NCBI GenBank assembly: GCA_036500965.1
Contig: DASYBC010000072.1
Span: 29,992 to 93,991, forward strand
Length of the DNA stretch: 64,000 bases
From: AP-15 sp036500965
GTDB lineage: Bacteria > Pseudomonadota > Alphaproteobacteria > ATCC43930 > CGMCC-115725
Direction: 5' to 3'
Position numbers and translations under genes: made by a program. Position 1 is the stretch's first letter, and each line of letters begins with the position of its first letter. The notes below the pieces were generated by a model, which saw nothing but the letters and a program-made list of their open reading frames with translations, did no database searches and had not been told where the DNA came from. This document shows, in pieces, positions 36,501 to 44,633 of this stretch.

Positions 36501-37892
36501 TCAGGCGAGCCGCGCTCGCTCCGCCGCCGCCGGCCCGGTCAGCTCTTTGTCGATGTCATCGATCGAGCGGCGGCTGGTTTCAAAGCCGATGAACCAGAAG
36601 GCGACAGCGCCGAGCACGTACCAGAAGGCGAAATACGCAAAACCGGGGATCAGCGCCGCGCTCGTTACCGCCGGCTTGACATAGTTCGACGAGCCGGCGA
36701 TCAGAGCGAGGCCGGCCGGCCCGATGAACTTGCCGAGATTGCCGACGCCATAGACGAGGCCCATGCCGCTGCCGCGCAGCCGGGACGGCCACATCTCACC
36801 CATATAAGGCCCGACGATCGAATAATTGCCGCTGCCGAAAAAGCTCTGCAGCAGAATCATCGCAAAAAACATCGAGACGCCGCCGACGAACACGTCGTGC
36901 AAGTAGCCGGCGAGGAACATAAAGACCGCGGCCACCAGGCAGCTGAACACGCCGGAGGCGCGGCGGCCCCAAGCATCCGAAATCCACGAGCAGAAGAACC
37001 GCCCGAGGATCGCCGAGATGCTGATCCAGATCACCAGCTTGGAGGCCTCGGGCGGGGTGATCTTCAGCACCATGACAAACAGCGTCACCTGCCACAGGGC
37101 CAGCGCCACGCCGCCGGTCTGGGTCAGCCCGGTCAGGCATCCGGCGACGAGGCTGCGCGGATATTTGAAGAGCTCGATCCAGCGCGTCTTCTCGACCTCC
37201 GGGACGCTGGCCGGTAATTGGATCGCGCTCGGGTCCATCTGCAATGCCCAGGCAAGGGACTGGCGTGCCTCGGCGGTGCGTCCGCGCCGGATCAGCCAAT
37301 GCGGCGATTCCGGGACCCACGCCCGGATGTAGAGTGTCAACAAAGCCGGCACGAGCCCGACCGCGAACAGACCGCGCCAGCCGATATAGGGCGTGGCAAA
37401 AGCGCCGAGCAGGGCGCCGGCAAGAAATCCGGCCGGCAGCATGCTGGTGGTCAATCCGGTGATCCAGCCGCGTTTGGCAGACGGCACGAATTCCTGCACC
37501 AAGGTGATGTCGACCGAATAGAGCCCAGTCGTGCCAAAGCCGACGAGGAGGCGCCAGAACACCAGATAAATCCATCCGCCGTCAGGGGTCAGCGCCATCG
37601 CCGCGGTGGCAATCGAGACGTTCAGCACGGTCGCGATCATGACCTTGCGCCGGCCGATCTTGTCGGCCAGCCAGCCGTAAATCGACGAGCCGAACGGCGC
37701 GCTGATGCCCGAGGCCAGCAGGATCGCACCCGACTGGCCATAGGTAAGATGCCAGTCCTTGACAATAAACGCCAAGACGAACCCGATCAGCAGAAAGTCG
37801 AAAAAATCGAGCATGTCACCGATCGTCGCCGCCAGCGCGATCTTCCACTGGTTAACAGTCAGTTTCTTCTGCTGCTCGAGTAATTCCAGCAT
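36501..37892 (-). CDS. MFS transporter (copy 2, paralogue of the next gene downstream)
   Basis: 463 aa from the ATG with SD GGAGGAAG. It is very similar along its length to copy 1: both begin MLE-LEQQKKLT-NQWKIA and both contain the GDMLDFFDF segment and the SGNYSIVGPYMGE segment. Copy 2 differs mainly at the extreme C-terminus and in scattered positions, as expected after tandem duplication. An inverted repeat lies 42 bases upstream. It is separated from copy 1 by 189 bases with no gene. Confidence 0.88.
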   Translation of the reverse strand: MLELLEQQKKLTVNQWKIALAATIGDMLDFFDFLLIGFVLAFIVKDWHLTYGQSGAILLASGISAPFGSSIYGWLADKIGRRKVMIATVLNVSIATAAMALTPDGGWIYLVFWRLLVGFGTTGLYSVDITLVQEFVPSAKRGWITGLTTSMLPAGFLAGALLGAFATPYIGWRGLFAVGLVPALLTLYIRAWVPESPHWLIRRGRTAEARQSLAWALQMDPSAIQLPASVPEVEKTRWIELFKYPRSLVAGCLTGLTQTGGVALALWQVTLFVMVLKITPPEASKLVIWISISAILGRFFCSWISDAWGRRASGVFSCLVAAVFMFLAGYLHDVFVGGVSMFFAMILLQSFFGSGNYSIVGPYMGEMWPSRLRGSGMGLVYGVGNLGKFIGPAGLALIAGSSNYVKPAVTSAALIPGFAYFAFWYVLGAVAFWFIGFETSRRSIDDIDKELTGPAAAERARLA

Positions 37893-37933
37893 GGCGCTTC
37901 CTCCCGATCTCGGCGCCGTTACGACGCATCGTG

Positions 37934-37951
37934 GAACGGTTGGCACCGTTC
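37934..37951. promoter_or_regulatory. Inverted repeat upstream of MFS copy 2, possible operator
   Basis: GAACGGT-TGGC-ACCGTTC: perfect seven-base arms around a four-base spacer, with CGTG/CACG outside extending the symmetry imperfectly. It lies 42-59 bases before the transporter ATG. No T-run follows on either strand, so an operator is more likely than a terminator. No regulator gene is adjacent. Confidence 0.4.
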
Positions 37952-38094
37952 TTCACGATCAGCTTTGTTGGGCGATGCTCGCTGCCCGCTGCCAAGGCCT
38001 GCCCGGACCTGGCGCGGCCCGGTCACCGGGCGGACCATACCTGAAGCCGATCGGCGCTGGCAATGGCCGCTGCGACAGACTGCCGCGCCCCGCG

Positions 38095-38559
38095 TTAATA
38101 GCTTCCGGCGCTGCAATACCGCCAGGTCGAGCCGGAGAGCCCGTAGAGCAGCGCCAGGCGTTCGTTGCCGGCATGGGCGAGGACCACCCGGAACCGCGCT
38201 CCGGTGCAAGCCGAGGCTGCGGCCGCTTCGGGCTTTGGCATTTTCTTTTCGGCGGCGCAGCTGGCGGCCCAATCGGGCAGCGCGGCCGGTGCTGCGGCGA
38301 GCCGCTTGCCGTCGGCCAGCACGAAATAGTCGGTCGGCTGGCCCCCCTTGACCTCGGCGTGCAGCGCCAAGGTGCCGTAGCGCGAGCGGTAAAAGCCGGC
38401 CTGCTGGTCGCCGTCGCCGGCACCCGCAGCGACCGCACGGAAGCTCAGCGCGCCGCAGGCCGGCGGCCCCTTTTGCGCCGGATGCTTGGCCGCGGCCAGC
38501 GCGGCGGCCGCGGTCATCCCAAGCATCAGCCCGGCGCAGGCCGCAATCGTTCTCCTCAT
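38095..38559 (-). CDS. Small secreted protein of unknown function
   Basis: 154 aa. SD GGGGAGAGGG directly precedes the ATG. Signal peptide RRTIAACAGLMLGMTAAAALAAA. The mature part has four cysteines (PPACGALSF, WAASCAAEKK, ASACTGARF, WRYCSAGSY), likely two disulfides in the periplasm, and YFVLADGKRLAAAP. I do not recognise a family. Confidence 0.7.
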   Translation of the reverse strand: MRRTIAACAGLMLGMTAAAALAAAKHPAQKGPPACGALSFRAVAAGAGDGDQQAGFYRSRYGTLALHAEVKGGQPTDYFVLADGKRLAAAPAALPDWAASCAAEKKMPKPEAAAASACTGARFRVVLAHAGNERLALLYGLSGSTWRYCSAGSY

Positions 38560-38789
38560 CCCTCTCCCCTCCCCTCGACTGGAGATCAGCTTATAGCGCC
38601 GCGCGCGCGGCAACAGTAGAGCCCGCGGGGCGCGATTTCCGGGTTGATCGCGGACCGGTTCGGCCCGGCCGCCCGGCGACGCCGGCCGATCGCCCCAAGC
38701 CCCGGCAGGGCGCATGATCGAGGTCGGCCGCATCGTTCAGAAACTCTCAACCGCTCGGGCCGAGGATGGGATCGGCTCGGGAGGTTTGA

Positions 38790-39650
38790 ATGCGGTGCCG
38801 CGCCTGCGTCATCTGGATCGCGGTGATCGCGCTGTCGATCATCGACCTGGTGCTGTGCCAGCGACTGCAATTGCGCTTTACCGACTGGGGGCGCTTGCTC
38901 GCGGCCGGCGCCGTCACCGGCGGCATCGCGCTCTATTACCGGCTCTCCGGGCGCAGCGCGCGTCTCGCCAATCTGGCGCAATGGGCCCTGCTCTGGGCGA
39001 TCTTCTCGAATGCCGGCGACGTGCTGACCTATGTTGCCGCCGCCTGCGGCGGGCCGCCCCACGACGCCCGGCTGGCCGCGATCGACGCAGCGCTCGGCTT
39101 CGACTGGACCGGCTGGTACAACTTTCTGGCCCCGCACCTAGTACTGCGTTTTGTCCTCTGGCTCGGCTATCAAAGCCTGCTGCCGCAGATTCTGATCTCG
39201 GTCATCTGGTTTTCATTGTGCGATCTCGATTATTTCAATTACGAGCTGCTGCGCAACAACATCGTCAGCCTGCTGATCACCGCGGCTCTGTTTCTATTCT
39301 ACCCGGCACTAGGCCATCTTGAAGTCGGCCAGCAGCCATATCTGCCGGTGCTGCTCGCCTTGCGGGGCGGCGGCGCGTTGTCGTTCGACGTCGCCCGGCT
39401 GCAAGGGCTGATCTCGTTCCCGTCCTATCACATGGTCTTGGCGGTGCTGCTGGTTTGGGCGCATCGCCGCTCGCCTTTGCTGATCCCGGCAGCACTCGTC
39501 AACTTGGTCATGGTGGTCTCGATCCCGAGCTTTGGCCCGCATTATCTGGTGGACCTGATCGCCGGCGCCGCGGTCGCCGGGCTGGCGATCACGGCGACCG
39601 CAGTCGCCGACCCGGCGCGCCGGCATCGTCGGGTTCCGGCGTTCTCGTAA
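38790..39650 (+). CDS. PAP2-superfamily membrane protein
   Basis: 286 aa with about six TM helices. The phosphatase motifs are SFPSYHMVLAVLLVW (~208, His) and GPHYLVDLIAGAA (~250, His and Asp), the second and third signatures of PAP2 / inositolphosphotransferase-type enzymes. It likely acts on a lipid phosphate or carries out headgroup transfer at the inner membrane. The first basic motif is not obvious. SD GGGAGG lies five bases from the ATG. mutL follows after 51 bases. Confidence 0.8.
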   Translation: MRCRACVIWIAVIALSIIDLVLCQRLQLRFTDWGRLLAAGAVTGGIALYYRLSGRSARLANLAQWALLWAIFSNAGDVLTYVAAACGGPPHDARLAAIDAALGFDWTGWYNFLAPHLVLRFVLWLGYQSLLPQILISVIWFSLCDLDYFNYELLRNNIVSLLITAALFLFYPALGHLEVGQQPYLPVLLALRGGGALSFDVARLQGLISFPSYHMVLAVLLVWAHRRSPLLIPAALVNLVMVVSIPSFGPHYLVDLIAGAAVAGLAITATAVADPARRHRRVPAFS

Positions 39651-39701
39651 GCCGCGACAAAGCGCTGTCGCGACCGGCCCGCTTGCCGGTAAGCTTCGGC
39701 G

Positions 39702-41465
39702 ATGACGATCCGCCTGCTGCCGCCGATCCTGGTCAACCGCATCGCCGCCGGCGAGGTGGTCGAGCGCCCGGCGGCGGCGGTCAAGGAATTGGTCGAGAAC
39801 GCGATCGATGCCGGCGCCCGGCAGATCGATGTGACCCTGCACGAGGGCGGGCAGGCGCTGATCGCGGTCGGCGACGACGGCGCCGGGATGAGCGCGGATG
39901 AGCTCGCCCTCGCGGTCGAGCGCCATTGCACCTCGAAACTGCCCGATGACGAGCTCTTACGGATCTGCTCGCTCGGGTTTCGCGGCGAAGCCCTGCCGTC
40001 GATCGGCGCGGTGAGCCGGCTGCGCATCGTTTCGCGCCCGCCCCATGCCGCGAATGGCTGGGCGATCGCCGTCGAAGCCGGCACCAAAAGCGCGCCGGTG
40101 CCGGCCGCAGCGGCGCCGGGCACCAGGGTCGAGGTGCGCGACCTGTTCTTCGCCACGCCAGCGCGGCTCAAATTCCTCAAGACGGCGCGGACCGAGCGTG
40201 AGCTGGCGGTCGATTCGGTGCGCCGGCTGGCAATGGCCTATCCGCGGATTGCGTTTACGGTCACCGCCGAGGACGAGCGCCAATTGCTGCGATTGCCGGC
40301 CGCCGGCGAACGCCGGGCCCGGCTCGCGGCGCTGCTCGGCCGCGACTTCGCCGACAACGCGATCGAGATCGACGCCGAGCGCGGCGGCTTTCGCCTCTCC
40401 GGCCTCGCCGGGCTGCCGACCCTGAACCGCGCCTTACCGCGCGACCAGCATCTGGTCGTCAACGGCCGCCCGGTGCGCGATAAGCTCTTGGTCGGGGCGG
40501 TGCGCGGCGCCTATCAGGATCTGCTGGCGCGCGACCGCCACCCGATCGTCGCCTTGTTTCTCGATGGGCCGGAGGACGAGATCGACGTCAATGTTCACCC
40601 GGCCAAGGTCGAGATCCGGTTTCGCGATGCCGCCCTGGTGCGCGGGCTGATCGTCGGCGCGCTCAGAACGGCGCTCGCCGCCGCCGGGCACCGCGCCTCG
40701 ACCACGGTTGCCGCCGCCGCACTCGGCGCCTTTCGCGCAGGCGCCGCCGATCCGGGCGATGCCGCCGCGGGCCCGCGGTATTTCGCGTTTCCCCCGCCCA
40801 CACCCGGCGAGCCCCGCGGTTTTGCCGAGAGCGCCGATCCCTTTTTGGCCACGGCCGCCGCGCCCGCCGCCGACAGCCCGGTGGCGGCCCCGCTCGGCAT
40901 GGCCCGGGCGCAATTGCACGGCACCTATATCCTGGCCGAGACCGCGACCGGCATCGTTCTGGTCGATCAGCACGCGGCGCATGAGCGGCTCGTCCACGAG
41001 CGCCTCAAGGCCGACCTCGCCCGCCGCGGCGTCGCGCGCCAGACCCTGCTATTGCCCGAGATCGTCGAGCTTGGCGAAGCCGCCGCCGCCCGGCTCGCCG
41101 CCCGCGCCGCGGAGCTCGCCGAATTCGGCCTCGTCATCGAGGGGTTTGGTCCGGGCGCGGTCGTCGTGCGCGAGGTCCCGGCGCTGCTGCCCGGGCTCGA
41201 TGTCGGCGCCTTGGTGCGCGACCTCGCCGACGAGCTCGCCGAATGGGGCGACGCGCTCTCGCTGAAGGAGCAGATCGAGACCGTGTGCGGCACCTTGGCC
41301 TGTCATACGAGCGTGCGCGCCGGGCGGCGTCTGTCGCCCCCTGAGATGGATGCGCTGCTGCGCCAGATGGAGGCGACCCCGAATAGCGGCCAGTGCAACC
41401 ACGGCCGGCCCACCTATGTGGCGCTCGACCTCGCCGCGATCGAGCGCCTGTTTGGCCGCCGCTGA
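39702..41465 (+). CDS. mutL: DNA mismatch repair protein MutL
   Basis: 587 aa. The N-terminal GHKL ATPase shows ELVENAIDAGA, VGDDGAGM and LGFRGEALPSIGAVS. A variable linker covers ~330-400. The C-terminal dimerisation/endonuclease domain has DQHAAHERLVHE, which fits the DQHA(X)2E(X)4E nicking motif, and later the NHGRPTY segment. Like other bacteria without MutH, this MutL should nick the new strand itself. Confidence 0.96.
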   Translation: MTIRLLPPILVNRIAAGEVVERPAAAVKELVENAIDAGARQIDVTLHEGGQALIAVGDDGAGMSADELALAVERHCTSKLPDDELLRICSLGFRGEALPSIGAVSRLRIVSRPPHAANGWAIAVEAGTKSAPVPAAAAPGTRVEVRDLFFATPARLKFLKTARTERELAVDSVRRLAMAYPRIAFTVTAEDERQLLRLPAAGERRARLAALLGRDFADNAIEIDAERGGFRLSGLAGLPTLNRALPRDQHLVVNGRPVRDKLLVGAVRGAYQDLLARDRHPIVALFLDGPEDEIDVNVHPAKVEIRFRDAALVRGLIVGALRTALAAAGHRASTTVAAAALGAFRAGAADPGDAAAGPRYFAFPPPTPGEPRGFAESADPFLATAAAPAADSPVAAPLGMARAQLHGTYILAETATGIVLVDQHAAHERLVHERLKADLARRGVARQTLLLPEIVELGEAAAARLAARAAELAEFGLVIEGFGPGAVVVREVPALLPGLDVGALVRDLADELAEWGDALSLKEQIETVCGTLACHTSVRAGRRLSPPEMDALLRQMEATPNSGQCNHGRPTYVALDLAAIERLFGRR

Positions 41466-41502
41466 TTCGGAGCGTGGCAACCCAAGCCTCACAGGAGTTC
41501 GG

Positions 41503-42198
41503 ATGACCCTTCGCATCGCCCTGATCCACGCGGTCATGGTGGCCGTCGCCCCGGTCGAGGCGGCGTTTCGCGAGCTGTGGCCGCAGGCCGAATGCGGCAA
41601 TATCCTCGATGATTCGTTGAGCCTCGACCGCGAGCGCGACGGCGAGCTGACCGCGGCGATGCGGCGGCGGATCATGGCGCTGGCCGATTACGCCGCCGCG
41701 ACCGGCGCCGCCGGGATCCTGTTTACCTGCTCGGCCTTTGGCGAGGCGATCGAGGCCGCCGCTTCGCGCGCATCGATCCCGGTGCTGAAGCCCAACGAGG
41801 CGATGTTCGAGGCGGCCCTCGTGCAGGGAGGGCGCATCGGCATGCTGGCGACCTTCGCCCCGAGCGTGCAATCGATGGCGGAAGAGTTTCGCGCAATGGC
41901 CGCGCAGCAAGGGTCGCCGGCGACGCTCGAGACCTATTGCGTGCCGGGGGCGATGGCGGCGCTGAAGGCCGGCGACCCGGCGACGCACGACCGGCTGATC
42001 GCCGCGGCGGCTCCGCGTTTCGCGGATTGCGAGGCGGTGCTGCTCGCCCATTTCTCAACGGCGCGCGCGGCCCCGGCGGTGAGCGCCGCGCTCGACCGGC
42101 CGGTGCTGACCAGCCCCGGCAGCGCCGTCGGCAAGCTCAAGGAGATCATTGCCGGCGCCGACCCCCGGTCAGTCGCGGCTCAGCCGTTGCCGCCATAG
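41503..42198 (+). CDS. Asp/Glu/hydantoin racemase-superfamily protein
   Basis: 231 aa, SD ACAGGAG. The superfamily fold is suggested by the first catalytic Cys76 (GILFTCSAFGEAIEAA) and PVLKPNEAMFE. The position where two-base racemases carry the second Cys reads LLAHFSTARAAP and has none. It is therefore not a standard racemase and may resemble one-cysteine members such as arylmalonate decarboxylase-type enzymes. Convergent with the ABC binding-protein gene, overlapping by 19 bases. Confidence 0.78.
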   Translation: MTLRIALIHAVMVAVAPVEAAFRELWPQAECGNILDDSLSLDRERDGELTAAMRRRIMALADYAAATGAAGILFTCSAFGEAIEAAASRASIPVLKPNEAMFEAALVQGGRIGMLATFAPSVQSMAEEFRAMAAQQGSPATLETYCVPGAMAALKAGDPATHDRLIAAAAPRFADCEAVLLAHFSTARAAPAVSAALDRPVLTSPGSAVGKLKEIIAGADPRSVAAQPLPP

Positions 42199-43529
42199 AT
42201 GTTGACCAGCTGGCCATGCGCCCATTTGACCGCATCCTCGGGCGCCATCCCCTGCACCGCCTTCGTATACATATCGACGATGATGAATTTGGAGATCGCC
42301 TCGGCCGCCGCCCGGCCCGCCGGGCCGGCATAGCCGGCATAGCGGCCGCTCAGCGCCGCGGTGCGGTACGGCGCCATCACCGGGTCGATCTTCCACAGCG
42401 GGTCCTGCTCCCAGAACTTGGTGGCCCCGACCGAGAATCCCTGCTGCGAGGTGAACCACTGCTCGTAGATCGGCTTCGACTGGAACCAGCGCAGAAAGTC
42501 CTTGGCAGGCTTCTGATTGGCCGTGTAGGTCGGGATCAGGTTGGAAAACGGCACGTGATAGCTGAACTGCCCGGCCGGCCCCTTGGGCAGCGGCGCGTGG
42601 AAAATGTCCTTGTAGATCGGCGCCCCAGTTTCGGTCAGATAGCTGTCCGGCTTGCTCTTGGCCAATAGATAGATCGAAGCGCCGTTGCTGGTCGAGCTGA
42701 TCGTGTCCGACAGAAACGCCCGGTTGTTGCCGGCGTCGTCCCAGGAAAGCCCGCCCGAATCGTAGCACTCGTTCCAGAACGGCACCGCGAACTTGACCGA
42801 TTCGATGGTTTCCTTGCTGTTCAAGGCCACGGTCTTGCCGTCGGCCTCGACCTCCTTGCCGCCCCACGACCACAGATAGGGGTACCAGAACGCCGGGCCG
42901 TCGCCAAAGGCGTGCGCGAGGGTCTGGCCGTAGGGCTGCTGCTTGGGCTTCAGCAATTTGCCGACGCTTCGGTATTCATCCCAATTCTGTGGAAACTTAT
43001 CGGGGCCGTGCCCGACCGCGTTGAACCACGAGGTCCGGTTGGCCAGCAGCACCCCGAGGATCGTGTAGGGCACCGCGATCCATTTCTTGTCCTTGCGATC
43101 ATAGGCGACGTCGCGCGCGGTTTCGTAATAGCCGTCCTGCGCCTTGCCGATCTCCTCGGCGATATCGCTGACATCGACGAGGCTGTTGGCATAGAGCTGG
43201 GCCCAATTGTTGACCGCCATCAGAATGTCGGGGCCGCTGCGCGACTGGATCGCCGAGCTGATCCGCGCCTGCACCCCGTCGCCATTGATGGTCTCGATTT
43301 CGAGCTTGATGCCGAGCGCCTTCTGACATTCGTCGGTGATCTTGCCGCGCAGCAGCTGATCGGAAATCGGCACAAAATCGACGAATTTAAGCCAGTGCAG
43401 GGTCGTCCCCTGCGCATAGGCCGGCGCTCGGCCCGAAGCGAGGATCGCGGCAAGCCCGCCGCCGCCGGCGGCCAGCGCCCCCGCGCCGGACAGCCGCAGA
43501 AAGCGGCGACGAGTAGTGTGTTGCATCAT
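42180..43529 (-). CDS. ABC transporter substrate-binding protein, sugar type (copy 2)
   Basis: 449 aa. A twin-arginine-like signal (RRRFLRLSGAGALAAGGG, cleavage near AYAQ) is followed by an extracellular solute-binding family 1 fold. Visible: SRSGPDILMAVNNWAQLYAN, WSWGGKEVEADGKTV, YDSGGLSWDDAGNNRAFLSD. It is a clear paralogue of the protein encoded at 47574-48899. It closes the transporter gene cluster on the same strand. It may widen the substrate range of the single ABC transporter. Confidence 0.9.
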   Translation of the reverse strand: MMQHTTRRRFLRLSGAGALAAGGGGLAAILASGRAPAYAQGTTLHWLKFVDFVPISDQLLRGKITDECQKALGIKLEIETINGDGVQARISSAIQSRSGPDILMAVNNWAQLYANSLVDVSDIAEEIGKAQDGYYETARDVAYDRKDKKWIAVPYTILGVLLANRTSWFNAVGHGPDKFPQNWDEYRSVGKLLKPKQQPYGQTLAHAFGDGPAFWYPYLWSWGGKEVEADGKTVALNSKETIESVKFAVPFWNECYDSGGLSWDDAGNNRAFLSDTISSTSNGASIYLLAKSKPDSYLTETGAPIYKDIFHAPLPKGPAGQFSYHVPFSNLIPTYTANQKPAKDFLRWFQSKPIYEQWFTSQQGFSVGATKFWEQDPLWKIDPVMAPYRTAALSGRYAGYAGPAGRAAAEAISKFIIVDMYTKAVQGMAPEDAVKWAHGQLVNIYGGNG

Positions 43530-43538
43530 TATTCCTTC

Positions 43539-43982
43539 CTATTTCGACACTTTTCGCCAGATCAGATCATAACTACAACGATAGTCCATACGACGCGCCT
43601 TCACCGTACCGTTTCCTTCTATCCGGCCATTTACCATTATCTCAACACCGAGTGAGCATTTACTACAAACCGCCGGAGTTACTAATCGCATCGCCAGCTC
43701 GCCCTGTGGTCCTATCGTTCCTTCGTAGTGGTAGCCTGGCCCGTTGGACAACCGCGCTCGACCGTTCACGATGTGGAGCGCTCCCGCCTTCTTATTGGCC
43801 GGGCATGAGCCTACCCGTCCAATTCCCGCCAAGTAAGTCTCATTCACATTCGTCCCAGAGACGAACGCGTAGGTTCCATCAAATCGCGTCCCGACGGCCG
43901 CAACCGGCGGCGTCTGCGCATTCGCGGTGGCGAGCAGACCGAAGCACTCGGCGACCGACAGCCATCCAATGTGCTTTTGCAT
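43539..43982 (-). CDS. Small secreted protein, tandem paralogue A
   Basis: 147 aa from the ATG at 43982. A signal-like start (IGWLSVAECFGLLATANAQ) is followed by FDGTYAFVSGTNVNETY. Later come IVNGRARLSNG, GTIGPQGELAMR and CSYDLIWRKVSK. Five of its cysteines are in the mature part. It shares order and motifs with paralogue B (44115-44555). Its codon use looks less GC-biased than its neighbours. It starts nine bases from the copy-2 binding-protein ATG. Function unknown. Confidence 0.7.
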   Translation of the reverse strand: MQKHIGWLSVAECFGLLATANAQTPPVAAVGTRFDGTYAFVSGTNVNETYLAGIGRVGSCPANKKAGALHIVNGRARLSNGPGYHYEGTIGPQGELAMRLVTPAVCSKCSLGVEIMVNGRIEGNGTVKARRMDYRCSYDLIWRKVSK

Positions 43983-44036
43983 ACCGGGCCCGGGCCTTTC
44001 CCCGTTCCCGCTCTCGGTCGCCCGGCGAGTCCGGCG

Positions 44037-44104
44037 CCCCCGCAAAAGCGGGGGTCCAGGGCCAACCGCACGTCGCTTACCCTGGGTTCCCGCTTTCGCG
44101 GGAA
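44037..44104. repeat. REP/BIME-like composite palindrome
   Basis: CCCCCGC-AAAA-GCGGGGG (44037-44054) and TTCCCGC-TTTC-GCGGGAA (44087-44104) are two hairpins. CCAGGG (44056-44061) and CCCTGG (44080-44085) pair across the middle. The halves are mirror images, the usual form of paired extragenic palindromes. It fills the gap between the two small secreted paralogues. Confidence 0.75.
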
Positions 44105-44114
44105 TGACGACTTT

Positions 44115-44555
44115 TTATCTGGCTTCTTTTTGCCAGAGGAAATCGTAGCTGCACGAATTACCGATCTGGCGCGCGCGGGCGTAGCCGCTCGCTTCGATCC
44201 GGCCGCTGACATTGGTCTCGACCGGCCGGTAGCCGCCGCCGCTGCTGGGCGCTGCCATCGACCCCATCGCCAGCTGCCCTTGCGGCCCCACGGTTCCGGT
44301 GAGCTGGTGGCCGGTGGCGGTGGTGTAGCTCGCCCGACCCTGCGCGATGGTCAGCGGCCCGGCGCTCAGCTCCGGACACTGGAATAGCCGCCCGCCCCTC
44401 GTCGTGTAAGTCTGATTGGCCTTCGCCGCAGAGACGAATGCATAGGTACCGTCAAACTGCCCGGCGGCAGTCGCAGCCGGCGGCGTCTGCGCATGCCCGG
44501 ACGCAAGCAAGCCGAAAAATCCGATCGCCGATAGCAGGCAAATGCCCTTCTTCAT
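44115..44555 (-). CDS. Small secreted protein, tandem paralogue B
   Basis: 146 aa. Signal KKGICLLSAIGFFGLLASGHAQ, then FDGTYAFVSAAKANQTYTTR, a cysteine in LFQCPELSA, TIAQGRASYTT, GTVGPQGQLAMG, and a close NSCSYDFLWQKEAR. The alignment with paralogue A is clear over the mature chain, while A has an extra Cys-rich stretch (VCSKCSLG). It is sandwiched between the ABC ATPase gene and the copy-2 binding protein. Role unknown. Confidence 0.75.
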   Translation of the reverse strand: MKKGICLLSAIGFFGLLASGHAQTPPAATAAGQFDGTYAFVSAAKANQTYTTRGGRLFQCPELSAGPLTIAQGRASYTTATGHQLTGTVGPQGQLAMGSMAAPSSGGGYRPVETNVSGRIEASGYARARQIGNSCSYDFLWQKEAR

Positions 44556-44633
44556 GCAATTCCTCCCATGCCCAAGTGGCGCGAATGAGCGCCCGTATGC
44601 CGGCCGTGATTTCGGTCGTGCCGATTACCCCAT

